Shown piece after piece: positions 10,820-27,686 of a stretch of 64,000 nucleotides of DNA (position 1 is its first letter; each line of letters opens with the position of its first letter). The stretch is from assembly GCA_030267565.1 (NCBI GenBank), contig BRXU01000004.1:6464001-6528000 (forward strand), in the 5' to 3' direction. The DNA comes from Pleodorina starrii. Lineage: Eukaryota > Chlorophyta > Chlorophyceae > Chlamydomonadales > Volvocaceae. The notes below the pieces were generated by a model. The model ran no database searches and had not been told where the DNA came from. It saw only the letters and a list, made by a program, of their open reading frames with translations. Both the position numbers and the translations under genes were made by a program.

Positions 10820-12936
10820 AGGACCAACTCTTCGGAGCAAACCTCGACGCGTACTCGCAGCTTTTCAACGGACTGTCCATTGCCCACCCGGACCCCACCC
10901 CTGAGGCGTCAAACCATGCGCTTGCCTGGGCAATTCTCTCGGCACAGGAAGCATCGGACAACCCTGAACCGACATTGACTATCCTTATTCTGAAGTACAG
11001 CCTGAACGGCCCATATAGCAAGCATATGGGAAACCCCGCAGTGCGGCGCCTAGGTCGCGTCCCAGCAACCCATGAGCTCGCGAAATTGCAACAGGGTAGA
11101 GGAAGCACGACGGCCGCAACGGCTTACAAATCCGGTCTCGACGTCATAGCAGTCGGCAACATCAGCGGCCTTGCTCTCCTTACGCACACAATCGGTCCTA
11201 AGATTGCAATGAACACTGACAACCTGCTGGGACGTGACCAACCCCAACGAACACCTGGCCCCTGCCCAACACCAGACCGCACCCGGTGGGCAAAGCGACA
11301 CCTATATGAACTACGAAAAGGGCAGTCTAACCCGGCCTTCAGCACTACAGCCTGGGAGATCGAGCGGACAACACCAGGACAGCGGTACCGCCTGTCTGAC
11401 AGCCAACCAGTGCATACCCGCCTACGATATGCTCCCAAAATCGGGCTGTACACCGACGGTAGCTGTGTCAAGGACCCAGAACACGACCTGAACATCCTAG
11501 GGGCAGCCATCTACGACGCTGCCACCGACCGTTTGCACCATGTGGCACCCAACGGCAAGGGGCCCACCAATACCATCACACGCGCTGAACTTGCTGCCAT
11601 ACATCAAGCGTTGAAGTTATACGCCAACTACGATGACTGCCTGTACCTCTTTACAGACTCTGCAGCCTCTCTTCATCTCACCCGGCGTGCCATCGTTGAA
11701 AAATCCAAACTCCACATTAGCAAACACAAGGAACTGCTACTTAACATCGACGAGTTACTATGGCACAGGGCTTCACAGGGACTCCGAACCGTGCTACTCA
11801 AAGTCAAAGCGCACGCTAACGCCTCACTCGGCAATGATAAAGCCGACCAAGGGGCAACCGCCGTCGCAAAAGGCGATGCTGAAGCCACACTAACCGAAGA
11901 AAGTGACAATAACCCCTTCGATAAAATCTTCTGGTTTCGTCAAACCACGACCGAGCTGTACGGTAACGACCTCAACCGTGGCATAACAATTCTCCTCAAC
12001 AAAACCACCCATCATGGCTTTACGCCCTCGGGCGTATATACGGATCTATGGGAAAAAGCCAGCCCTAAACTCTGCGCACGAACTAGCAACTTGACGATCA
12101 CCCGCGGAGGCGGACACAGCCTTTTTAAGCGAGTATTCGACTACAGGTGGGGCCAATTATGGCACGCCGGCCTTGCCAAGCGGTATGGCATACCAACAAA
12201 ACACCTAGAAGTGCACACCAACACCGCGAAGGAGAGCAAAGCCCCCTGCCCCCTATGCGGCCTACCAGATTCAGGCGGACATATTCTGGGAGGATGCAAA
12301 GAAACTGGTCACATAGCCATGTACATAAAACGGCACAACGCCGCTGCCCTGCTTATCGCAGATACCATACACAAAGGCAGGTATGGTGGATGCTACACCA
12401 TCATTGACGCCTGTGCAGAAGACGCCAGCCCGGAATACTCATCTGGCACTCGACTGCCGAAATGGCTTTTACCCAATATCCCGGAAAAAAAGAGGAAGAA
12501 AATGCGACCAGATCTCCTTCTTATCCCGACCCTACCACTATCGACCACAGAGCAAACCACACCGTACAACGGACCACCGGACCGCTCAAAACACACAGTA
12601 TTTGTGATCGAGATAGGATACACAGGGGACCTCCGACATGATGAAAAGAATGAGCAACAAGCAAAACAGCACGCGAAGCTAGCCCGCAGGCTCAAGGCCA
12701 ACGGCTGGAAAGTGCGGTATACACCGAAGGAAGCCATCACACTTGGATTCGGTGGGACGATCCGCAATGACCTAAAGCCCCTTATCACCGAGCTCGGCGT
12801 GCCACCAGACACTGCCACACAATGCTGCGCGCGCCTTCATGACCTCGCAATCAAGTACCTGAATAACATAGTCCTACGGCGACGCTCCCTCGAGGGACCC
12901 ACATGCTACACGTCCAATCGTCAAGGGGTAGGGTAA
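10820..12936 (+). CDS. Retrotransposon polyprotein C-terminal part: RNase H and restriction-like endonuclease
   Basis: About 705 codons are open from the truncation point to the stop. The first about 200 residues are unrecognised and presumably lie after the missing RT. An RNase HI domain follows, with all acidic residues visible: Asp in YTDGSC, Glu in RAELAAIH, Asp in FTDSAAS and Asp in GNDKADQG. The C-terminal third has a zinc-knuckle-like CPLC...H...C, then KRHN, then RPDLL and VIEIGYTGD, the order seen in the restriction-like endonuclease of R2-type elements. RNase H would remove the RNA template strand and the endonuclease would nick the target. The fragment cannot move by itself because RT is absent; an upstream in-frame ATG at 10744 is in host flank, not in the element. 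Confidence 0.88.
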
Positions 12937-13060
12937 GGTTGTTTTTTGTGGAGCTCCCCTGGTGGTGGCGGCGTACAGGCTCCTAGTCGAGCCTCATCGC
13001 ACCCGCCCCCATAAACCACGCCAGGGTTTTGGCCCGGCGTAATATTATTATTATTATTAT
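10820..13060 (+). mobile_element. 5'-truncated non-LTR retrotransposon (RNase H + restriction-like endonuclease class)
   Basis: The insertion is 2241 bp. It begins abruptly inside an ORF, ends in an ATT microsatellite tail (13041-13060), has no LTRs, and is bracketed by a perfect 15-bp target duplication. These are the marks of target-primed reverse transcription with 5' truncation. The reverse transcriptase and anything upstream are missing. RNase H plus an R2-like endonuclease in one polyprotein resembles the Dualen/RandI type described from Chlamydomonas; assignment to that clade is inference because no RT is present to compare. An undisturbed ORF and perfect duplications indicate a young insertion. 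It landed in the spacer downstream of the transporter. Confidence 0.9.
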
Positions 13061-13075
13061 TGCACCGCGGCGTGG
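13061..13075. repeat. Right target-site duplication of the retrotransposon
   Basis: Second copy of TGCACCGCGGCGTGG, abutting the ATT tail of the element. Confidence 0.92.
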
Positions 13076-15181
13076 CCCGTGCCATCTTTCCTCGCTTGAT
13101 TTCATGTTGGTGTTGGAGTACCCCACCACCACCCCACAACTTTTGAGCAGTGGCAATGGACACGGGGCGAAGGCGTGGCTGTGGCGTGTATGTACGAATG
13201 CACATCCCCCGATGAGGAGGTAACAAGCAAGTAAGGAAGAAGGGCCGTTTATGGGCCCCATAACTGGGTGAATGGTGCTCAAGAGGCCCCGCAACGGCTA
13301 TGACGATAGAGGAAGAGCGGGTGGAGCGTCGGCGAGAGGGGATTCAACGCACGAGATGTTTGCTGTACGATGATGGTCGCCGCTCGTCCGCTCCGTTAGG
13401 AACTTAGGATGCAAGAATTACAATGAGGGACCACTAGGGTCCTGCGCTGGCGCTGGCTGGCGCATCTGAGTCAACTCAGAACCTCACGGGCCTGCCGACT
13501 GCAGACCAGCAGCACCCTCCCTCGTGTCCGCCCAGCATTTGAGGGAGGGTTCGTTGGTCCTATGGGACCCACCGGCGGTTAGGAGGTGCTGGGGTACGTT
13601 GCCGATCACCAAGAAGCAAGCTCACGCTTCCGCCAGGAGTTGGCCCCAGCCTTTAGGCTCTGACTGGACATTCGTCGCCGTGCCTGCATGGCCCTGCAAT
13701 GCTACCTCTCAGTGGCCGGGCGTTTCTGTCAGGGTTTCGGCAGCGACGGTGACGTGCCAACTGCGGTGTGCACCGGCGATACTCTGGCTCCACTGTAAGC
13801 CGATTCATGACGACGTATCGGTACGTGCAGGCTGTCTCTGCTGCTTTCGTCTTGCCGGTGCTCTTGAACGGTGTCTCTGGCGGACGTCAGTCATAACGTC
13901 CTGAATTATCCCTGCCCTGACTCTTCAGTAGTATATGGCCGATACCTTCACGCCTTAGGATGCCGGTCGTTTGTCAGTCAGCAACAACGTGCGCTGTGCT
14001 GCGTCTTTGTGCGCTTCGACCCAACTGACCCAAGGCCTGGGTCCGGGGATGCGGCCTAAGAGATTACGGATGTACACGTTTTCACTCAGCCAGCCAGATC
14101 CGTGCCATGGAGAGCGCGATCCCTGGTCACAGGTAGCATGAATGGCAGGAGGGGTTGCGCGCGGCCGTCAGTCGGTTGCGCGCGGCCGTTCAGTGCCGCG
14201 TTCGTCGACAACTGCCTCATGCGGCCGCATTTCAGTCAGCACATTTGTCTTCCTTAGCGAGCGCTGTAGGGGAGAGGCTTTTAGGGCAGGGCGCCCAGAC
14301 CTGTCTGTCACATTGCCACGGACGCTACAGGTCCCGCGTGTCCCGCGTAGCATGCATCTTGACAGTGTACGCAAGCAGTTTTCCTGGACTAACAATGTAT
14401 ACTTTTTCAAGAGCATCGTCTTGTTATGTGCGATTTAGCGTCGTGCCGGCAATTAGGTGAATTCAGAAGGGGCGAGCCTAGCTGACTAAAGACCGCCACG
14501 ACACCCTGGAGGGCAGTCACCAGGCCCTTCGTTTGTTCATGCGCAGATAAGGTCCCTCAATTCTTGTAGTAACGCAGGCAAGAACGAAGCAGAGTGCGCC
14601 AGCGGGCCTATTCAGCAGCGTCATAAGTGCCGACACAATTTGAGTCGCGGCCGAGCAAGCCTGCCTCATAACAAAGTACCAATCTGATTGTCTGTATGTT
14701 GCCCCAGCATATGCGGCGTACATTATGGATAGAAGTAAGTGCGGGCGTAGGCACGCGCGCACAGGTGCACTGGCGCTTTGTGCGCGGGTGCGGGACGATC
14801 CTACACGCATTGTATTGGGAAGGTATATATAATTGTATCTAAGCATGGGCCATTTGTTATCGTGGCTCACATGGTTCCAAGTGATTCCTATGATCCGCAT
14901 AGTGAGTCCGATGCGTCCGATGACGTACGAAGTCTCAAAAACTTCAGGCGTTCTTTCACAAATTTGCTTATAACTATTATTCGAACACTATCTTAGACAT
15001 TATTAGCATTGATCCGGCTGCGCAATTGGCAATTCACACGGCACACTGCTTCCCATAGCTGCTGCGCCAACGACTGAACGCACAGTGTGTCATATCACGT
15101 CACATATAGACTTTTGGTGCACAACGTTAGTATTCAAAGTTATCATATAGTTAGGTTGCCAACTGCTTCTCATTGGGAGTG
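13076..15181. other. Intergenic region, nothing recognised
   Basis: About 2.1 kb between the retrotransposon and the SEC14-like gene. The last 400 bp become AT-rich, as expected for a promoter. Short ORFs on both strands show no domain or splice-consistent continuation. No tRNA or repeat array seen. Confidence 0.5.
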
Positions 15182-17741
15182 ATGTCCTGGTTCAGTCATA
15201 CAGCACATCCTGTGCAAACTGAGGTTGAAGCATTCTGGTATTTAAATCTGACACCCGAGCAACAACTAGCACACGATAAACTTCTAGAGCACCTCAAGGA
15301 GACGCGGACGTTGCACCAGGGGCACGACGATCGCTTCACGCTACTGAGATTCCTCAAAGCGAGGCAATGGGATGTGCATCGGGCGGCAGCCATGTACCAG
15401 AGCATGGTCAAGTGGCGCATTGAGCAGCGGACAGACCATGTGTATGAGACCTTCACGTTCCCCGAGAGGGAGGCCGTGCTGCGGGTGAGCGCATACTAAC
15501 AGCCCCGTGACGCGGCCCTGAGCACTGCTTCTCCCAGGCTAAGAAGCGCTCGGCATACAGCGTTTTACATGTCCACCAACCTACAGCAGCAACTCATACG
15601 CTGACCCAGCGAGAGGCTCCACAGGGCCCAAGAGCACGGCTTGTCCGCCTCGGCACGGGAAGGGCCGGCCAACCCTGTTGGTCCTGGCGCAGCGCAGCGG
15701 CTCTCTGCCGCGCTGTATGGGTCTGTCTACCGCGGCAGTAGGTGGCATGGCGCCCATGTAACACAACGCAGGCCCGGCACATCTGCAGGCAGCCCTGCAA
15801 GCGCCTCCTTTGCAGGCCAGGCCTGACCCGGGGAGGTGAACAAAAACACAACCAGCCCGCCCGCCTTGCGGCTGCGCCGCCCCGCCCCGCCCACGCCCAC
15901 GCCCACGCTTCCGCAGCACTACCCCCACTTTTACCACAAGACCGACAAGTACGGCAGGCCCGTGTACGTGGAGCTGCTTGGTCAGACGGATGCTTCCAAG
16001 ATCCTGGAGGCGACCACCCTGGAGCGACTCATGCACTACCACGTGTGCGACTGGGAGAACCTCCAGCGCAAGATCCTTCCCGCCTGCTCCGTCCTGGCAG
16101 GTGAGGCGGCAGCTGAGGCGGCGGCGAGGTGGAGCTTGGGGCAGGGCTGGGCTGACCATGTTTTGGCATATGGCTATGAGCGAGGGGCTGGGCTGGCCAT
16201 GTTTTGGAGCGAGGTGGGAGGGAAATGCGCGCAGCGCAGCGCAGGGTGCGGGGCCGTGTCTGGGCCACGACGCGGCAGCGACCAGACGTACAGAGGCGGG
16301 AGCTCAGCGGCGGCGCAGGCGGAGCAGGGCAGACCAGCGCAGCGCGCATGGCACAGGAGGGCTGCGCGGGAAATGCAGGCACTCTGCCCGCACTTGTGGC
16401 CCCCGGGGGCCCGGAAGAGGACCGATGGGAGGGGGACACGTGCCCGGCATCGGGGCCGCGCCACCTGTGCACGTGCTACTGTTTTACTGTTCTACTGGGC
16501 GACCCGTTGCGCTCTGAACAACCCCCTCCCCTCCCCTCCGTCCTTTGCCTCGTGTCCTCAGGTCGGCCCATCATCACCAAATCGGTCATCCTGGACCTCA
16601 AGGGGGTCACCCTGAAGAACTTCGGCTCGGCGGCGCAGAAGATGCTGCGAAACGTCGTCACGATCGACCAGGTCAGCCAGGTCCGGCACCAGTCCCAGCT
16701 GCGCAATCGCGGCAGGCATCGAGACCCGCGGCGGCCCGCAGTTGCCGCGACGCTGCGGTGCTGCAATGCGGTTCCGCCCTTTCGCGGCTGGGCGCCCTTT
16801 CGCACGCTTCAGCACCCCGCCCTGCCCCCCGGGGCGTCCTTCCCTGCGGGCTGGTTTTGCTGCAACAAGCACCCAACGACGCATCGCGCTCTCAAGCATC
16901 CATTCCTTCCCTCCTGCTTTCCCTCCTCTCCTCTCGCCTCCTCTCCACGCACCGCCTCCGCCACCAGGACTACTACTGCGAGTCGCTGGGCCAGATGTTC
17001 ATTGTGAACACGCCCACCGTGTTCCGCATGATCTGGGCCATGGTCAACCCGCTGCTTGAGGAGCGCACGCGACGCAAGATTGTCATCCTGGGCTCCGACT
17101 TCCTGCCCACCGTGACGCAGCTGGTGCCGCTGGAGAGCCTGCCGGCGTGCCTGGGGGGCAAGAGCCAGGAGCCGGTGAGCTTGCCCGGGCCGCAGCCGCC
17201 GCGGCACCTTGCCATCGCTCCTGACCCGTTTATGCGTTGCGGCAGGGCCACCAGGCCGGTCAGGCACCTGCCGCGATGCGTCCCTCCTGTCGCTGCTGCT
17301 GCTGCTCCTCTTGCTGCCCGCGCTGCTGCTGCTGCTGCTGTCGTTGCCGCTCCTGCCCGTTCCTTCCTGTCGTGAGGGCGCCTGTCGGGATGGACGCAGC
17401 GGCCATGTCAGCGCTGTGTCAGTCAGCGCGCAGCAGCTCGGAATCGGGGTCTCTGACGGCCTGTCGTTGCGCACTTGGCGGCCTGCTTGCTTGCTTGTTT
17501 CCAGGCGTCACTCCAGGACGTGGGCCCCTGGTTGGATGTCCAGCTGCCCAACCCGGTCAAGAACCCGCACAAGGAGAAGGCGGCTGGGGCTGACGGCCAG
17601 GAGGGCGGCGACTGCGACCCGGAGCAGCAGCAGGCGGCGGTGGCGGTCAAGGCCACCACCGCAGCGGTCGTCTCCCCGCCGTCGTCGATGCGGCAGTCCG
17701 CCACGGCGCCGGGCCGACTGCACCTGGAGGAAGACGAGTAG
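15182..17741 (+). CDS. SEC14-like CRAL-TRIO phosphatidylinositol/lipid-transfer protein
   Basis: Five exons, 15182-15484, 15917-16100, 16562-16671, 16968-17174 and 17505-17741, sum to 1041 nt (346 residues) with matching phases. Residues about 45-95 form the CRAL-TRIO N-terminal helical region (DDRFTLLRFLKARQWDVHRA). Residues about 100-270 form the lipid-binding domain, with YGRPVYVELLG, SVILDLKGVTLKNF, YYCESLGQMFIVNTPTVFRMIW and the gate region that follows. Such proteins exchange phosphatidylinositol and phosphatidylcholine between membranes and stimulate phosphoinositide synthesis at Golgi and endosomes. The tail after about residue 290 is polar and ends in an acidic LHLEEDE. The length fits a plain SEC14 without GOLD or nodulin domain. 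It starts at the only ATG near the 5' end of exon 1 that keeps the family N-terminus. Confidence 0.92.
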
Positions 17742-20523
17742 GAGGACTAGCCGGCGCCGGGCGTCGGGGCGAGGTTCGCATGATGCGTCCTTTGTGTGCC
17801 GCCTGCAGACACAAGCAGAGAGCATGCAGCTGCTAGTTGTGCCAATGCACTGGGCGGCGCTAAACCGCAGGCGGAGCATCGGAGGCGGTGGCGGCGGCCG
17901 CGTGGCAGAAGAAAGCGGGAAGAAGCGTGTCGGCGCCCCGTGTCGGGCCGGCGCGGTGCAGCTTAAGAAACGGTGCGGCGTGTGGGTGGGCGCATCGGGG
18001 TCCGCCATGGGCGCATGGACCCGCGCAGAGCCCATGCAAGGAGGGCGCTGACGGTGAGTTTGGAGCCATGGGATGCGGTTATAATCCAATGTATATGTAC
18101 AAAGCTAAGGAGGGCGTCGTGTGCCGGTGCTGCGGCGATAGGGAGGGGTTGGGCGGGGAGCCAGTGCTGCGTGGGACAGGCTCTAGTGCTTGGGCCCCGT
18201 GCATGGGAGGTGCCCGCCTGCAGCGCCCAGCTCGTCGCTGGCGTGTGCGCGCTTTGCTCCCTTGCCCTCTGAGCTCGGTGCGGCGCGGTGTATCTTAGGT
18301 TGGCGAGGGCGAGGGCGATGGCTTAAAGAAAGCAAGAGATTAAAGGAGAAAGGGCTGGCTGCTGCTGCGCTGCATTAATGGCCGAAGCTCGCAGGGACTT
18401 CCGACTGCGACGCCGCTCGGGGCGAGCGGCGGGGCGGGAGGCGGTGTGGCGATGCGCCTAGCGACAGGGCTTTTCTGCGCAAGGTGGGCCGCGGAAGGCC
18501 AGAGGCGGCAGCGCCGCCCGCCTGCCCGGCTGCGATGTGCCCTGCTGAAGCCCTGCTGGGAAGTACGTCACGCCCGCCTTCGTCAAGGCGTTGGCGTGCG
18601 AGGAGATGCCCATACTGACTGATACCTACTATACGTAATGTACGCCATAGAGGCGGGTTGCGCATGCCTCGTCCCGTGTCATGCGTGGCGGCGGACACGC
18701 GGGACCCTCGGGGCTTGGCACCGTGGGCCTCATGCGCAGACTAACTGATTACGGCGGCATGAACCTCATGTAGCGCAAACCGGAATGGCGATGGACAAGA
18801 GGGATGAACTGGATCGTGAATTTGCAATGCAAACGGTGTCTTGTCTGTCCGGGTGTCTTGACTGCGATCTGCATGCTGCCTGACGGAGCCGGGCCGCTGT
18901 AGGTGCGATGTGGGGCTGTCACCTCGCGGCCACGCGGCCGCTGCTTGGTGGCGATGCGGTGGGAGTGTAGTACATGCAAAAGCGGTGGGGGGGGGGGGTG
19001 AGAGGGGAGGCCGTGAGGCGGGAAATGCGGAGGAAAAGGTGAAAGGGCATATGGCAGGGTATGTATGCGGCAGGGATAATATGCAGCGCTGGAGGCCCTA
19101 TCAAGTGGTGTAATGGATGAGTGGTGGTTGGGAGCTTGGAACCTTCTGGTGTTTCATGCATGCACACACACACGCTGGGACAGTCTGTGGGTGGGGCCGA
19201 TGGTGATGGTGGTGATGGCCAGGGGGAGGGGATGTGCTGGCACGATTCCCCTGCAGCGCATCCTGCTCGTGGGTGGGACATGCAACCTATAACAGTGAAA
19301 CACCTGAGAATGCCATGTCTCAGGTGAAAACCAATGTATGTCCACGAGTTAGCACCCCCTCCTTAGCCGCCCACTGCCTATCAATTCACGTTCATAGCAC
19401 TCTTGCAAAAGTTATCTGTGTGTGCATGGAATGCAAATCTGCCGGAATGCGGCTTGGCAATGACTCCGTCAAATGCGTAAACGGCAATCTTGTCCGAAGC
19501 CATACATTTACAGGACCAATGCAAAAATTGGTCTGGGTTACGATACTCCAGCTCCATAACAGAATGTATTGAGGCAGGGTATATCCCCTCGCCACACAGC
19601 CAGCCTGCGACAACAGCCCCGACGTGCCGCCACCCGCCTACCTCGGGCTCACAGCCGCGTGTGTACACGGCCCCGGTGCCCAGCTAAGCTTCGCTACAGC
19701 AACGCAAAAGCAAGACCTTGGCACTACACCTCGGCCGCAACCTACATCCATACGTTAATACACGCGCTTTCTTGCGCCGCAATCATTCGGCATCAGGATA
19801 CTGTGTCTTAAACCCCCCTCCTATGTGCTAAAGGCCTACCACATAAGCGCAGTTTGCAACTAAAAAAGAAGCCTGGAAAGCACCCCGTGGGACGCAGCCG
19901 TTTATGTACAGAGCCCTCCCCGGTTCCCGTCCCCTACCTGGGCCGAGCACTGATTCCGCCATAGCATCGTTTCCATGCGCCACCCGCACTGGGCGGAGTG
20001 CCTGCTGCGCCAACCACGCCACAAAACGCCACCACCACCATCACATCACGATCACTGTCGGCGGTCAGTCATCTCCAGATCCGCCTACTAGCCTGCCTGC
20101 GCTGGGCCGTGCCCCACCTGCCTAGCTGCAAATCCTCCTTCCTCGGCCGTCGCTCGGCCTTCCATCCGAAAAGTAAGAAAAACATACATCACAAAGGAGA
20201 TATCAAGTTGTGCAACACCAGACAAACATACACCGTCTAAACTGACGCCGTGTACACGTGACCCACCACCTCGAAACCGGAACCTTTCTGTACGGCACAC
20301 ACTGCACCGTGCAAAACAGAAGGAATTTCCCCGCTCATCCCTTCCTTGGTGACCCGTGCAACAGCCCATGCATAACCCCGTCCCCCGCACCAACGAAACA
20401 GGCATATCAACCCCACCTGTCGAGTCGGTTTCCGTTGCGCGACCAAGAGGCACGCCCTTCCTCCTACCCCTGCCTCAAACCTCGGCCGCCGCCCGTCAAG
20501 TCCGGTCACCGCCGCGCACCAGC
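17742..20523. other. Convergent 3' flanks of SEC14-like and DHFR-TS genes
   Basis: About 2.8 kb shared by two converging genes. It probably holds both 3' UTRs; I could not choose a clear TGTAA for either. A G13 run lies near 18986-18998. No coding exon recognised. Confidence 0.5.
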
Positions 20524-25325
<4,802 letters not shown>

Positions 25326-26670
25326 AGTGGCTGATGGGTATATGTAATGGCCTGTGCCGTTCTTCAGCGCGTTGGCGGGAAAGCGTGAATTTGAACGCGT
25401 GAAACCTCATGCGGTGTCGTGCGATGCAATTGCAAGTCTCATGGTTTCTATGCCGCATGCGAGGAGGTCCGGCGCTGCTGCAGCTTACGTTTCCTCAATC
25501 ACATGTTAAGATGTTATGGCTGCACTGTCGGTGTGGCCAAGCTGTCGCAGCAAGAAAATTTGCTCCGAAGACGGGACTTCGATCCTGTGAAACCTCCTTG
25601 CTACAATGAAAGTGGTTATTTTATTTGCACTTTATGATACTTCAAACCACTCCGAGTAAATTTATGGGCTCGATGAGGTGTCGGGCTGTCGGGGTGTCGG
25701 CTCTGGTGTCTGGTCGAGAGATGCAACCAATCTAACCGTCACCAACCGTGGCAACGGTCTGTCAAAGCGTGCTGTGAACAAGGCAGACTTGCAAGCAAAA
25801 GGTGTCGCTAGAACGACCCCTGAACCCTCCAGGTCAACTCTGCCCATGAGAAGCCGCACGTATCAAAGGTCTCCTTCAGCCCACAAACTGCGAACTGCGA
25901 CTCGGAGACAGATTTCCCCAGTGCAAATCAGTCGTAAAATCTCGCATGTTTTTGTCGAATTTTTACCTACGGTAGGGTACTTCCCAAAATGTGTCATCAC
26001 CCCGCCTTGGCGGGCACGGAACGCGGGCTACAAGCTATGAGCGGGTCCCCACCCCTTTTTTCTGGGCGCGGTGGGGGGTCACAACATGAGTGTAATCCTC
26101 TAGCTCAAGTGGGACGCACATAGCCTACCCATTGACAAACATAGAACAGAAGAATGTTGCCATTCTCCACGGCGCTGGGCCCCAAATCAGCCGTGCAGCG
26201 GAAGCGCTCTGTCGTGCCTTAAAAATGGTAACACAGTCGTCCACGCATACAAAGCCGCATGCTTTCCCTTACACAGCTATCCCTAATGAGCTTATCTTTG
26301 TCACTAACTCGCGACGCCCAATCCACGCAGTCGATGACATTGCCTATACCGCGGGCACCCCGCAGACCTGGCGATACACAAAAGAAGCACAAGTACGACG
26401 AAAGTTCCAAAATTAGGGACACTATGAAGCGCATCGTAAAGCGCTTAAAGGACATGGGACAAAAGTTCTCCGAAAAGCTACACGATACAATGTACACTGT
26501 ACTACACTACACTGTACTACACTACACTACATGGTACTACACTGTACGGCTATCACCAAGGGGGCAAGCGCAAGGCACCTTTTGATGCTATGCGTATTAC
26601 TACCAGGCCCACCGTCCATGGTGTAACGATTTCGGTGTCGGGTTGGATGGACTGCCCTGGCGCCCGTGGG
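25326..26670. other. 5' flank of DHFR-TS and AT-richer spacer
   Basis: The DHFR-TS promoter should lie in the first few hundred bases. Near 26491-26555 there is a short imperfect array of TACTACACTG-type units. No gene recognised. Confidence 0.45.
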
Positions 26671-27108
26671 CTAGTCCAGGACTTCCAGCCCTGGGACTGC
26701 CGCTGTATGCGCGGCGGCCGCTGCTGCTTCCAGCCCCGTCCCGCCAGTGCCCGCCCGCGCCGCTGCTGCCTGAACCCCGCTCGGCCCCGGCGCCCCAGCG
26801 GCGACGCCGTCTGGTGCCGCCACCGCCACAGCCGGCCCTGGGACTGCCGCCGCTTGCGCGGCGGTCGCTGCTGCCTCGGCATGCCCTGCAGGCTGCTGGT
26901 CGTCAGGAGCCCGGTCGAAGTTGGGCGGGTTGTCGTCTACGTAGTCATCAGCAACTGTGTTAGCTTCTGCCTGCCTTTGGGCAGCGCGCGGCGCACGGGC
27001 GGCGCGGTTTCCGCCAGCATCAGCTGCCTTCCGCTTTACGCCTGCCTCCTTGATTTTGTTTCGATTGCGTTTGGTGCCAAAGATATTGACTCTGCCAGTG
27101 AAGCTCAT
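26671..27108 (-). CDS. Doubtful hypothetical ORF, Ala/Pro-rich
   Basis: An ORF of 145 residues. The start is basic (MSFTGRVNIFGTKRNRNK), the middle acidic and the end Ala/Pro/Gly-rich. Two related segments of about 45 bp encode AAAVPGPAVAV and HTAAVPGLEVL, so the tail grew by duplication. No family is recognisable and no downstream exon can be joined convincingly. It may be the first exon of a degenerate element or gene. Confidence 0.25.
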   Translation of the reverse strand: MSFTGRVNIFGTKRNRNKIKEAGVKRKAADAGGNRAARAPRAAQRQAEANTVADDYVDDNPPNFDRAPDDQQPAGHAEAAATAAQAAAVPGPAVAVAAPDGVAAGAPGPSGVQAAAARAGTGGTGLEAAAAAAHTAAVPGLEVLD

Positions 27109-27141
27109 TTAGCTACATGCAAGTTTGAAATCAGCGCCGTG

Positions 27142-27146
27142 TTACA
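27142..27146 (-). terminator. Candidate TGTAA poly(A) signal of the polymerase X gene
   Basis: TTACA on the plus strand, that is TGTAA on the transcript strand, about 540 bp after the polymerase X stop codon. It is the closest example I find. Confidence 0.3.
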
Positions 27147-27686
27147 ATAATAAGTATGCAGCATAAAACGCTAGAGTAATGAAGATGCTGGGGAAATGGT
27201 TTTCAAATTTCAATTTACCGCCGGACCGCGCTGAACCCATGCGTTCATAACGCTTCGTCATTATCCCTAACCATTCATTCCAGCACTCATTACTTGTCCT
27301 TTTGTCATGCAACGTCTTCGCATTACAACACCCTCACAACTCCACACACAGATACAGAGGCGAGCACGCGCACCGGCACTCGAACCGCCCCTCTCCTTCC
27401 CCAACCCCCAAGCCACCGCACCCCTCAAAACCACACTTCCCCACCCTCAACCACCAAACAACACGTGGCACCAAACAACATCCAGAACATGAAACTCCAA
27501 GCCAGTTAGCGATCACAATCCAGCCCCTTGCCCCACCTGCCGACCGCCCACCTCCCCACGCGCTTCGGCCTCCAGCCGCAGCAGTGCCAGGTGCGCTATA
27601 CACACACACACACCGGCAAGTAACCTTTTAGGGTCGGTCCATTTTTAACCTGTCCGCTCACAAGCATCAGCTCTTGAGCTACCGAC

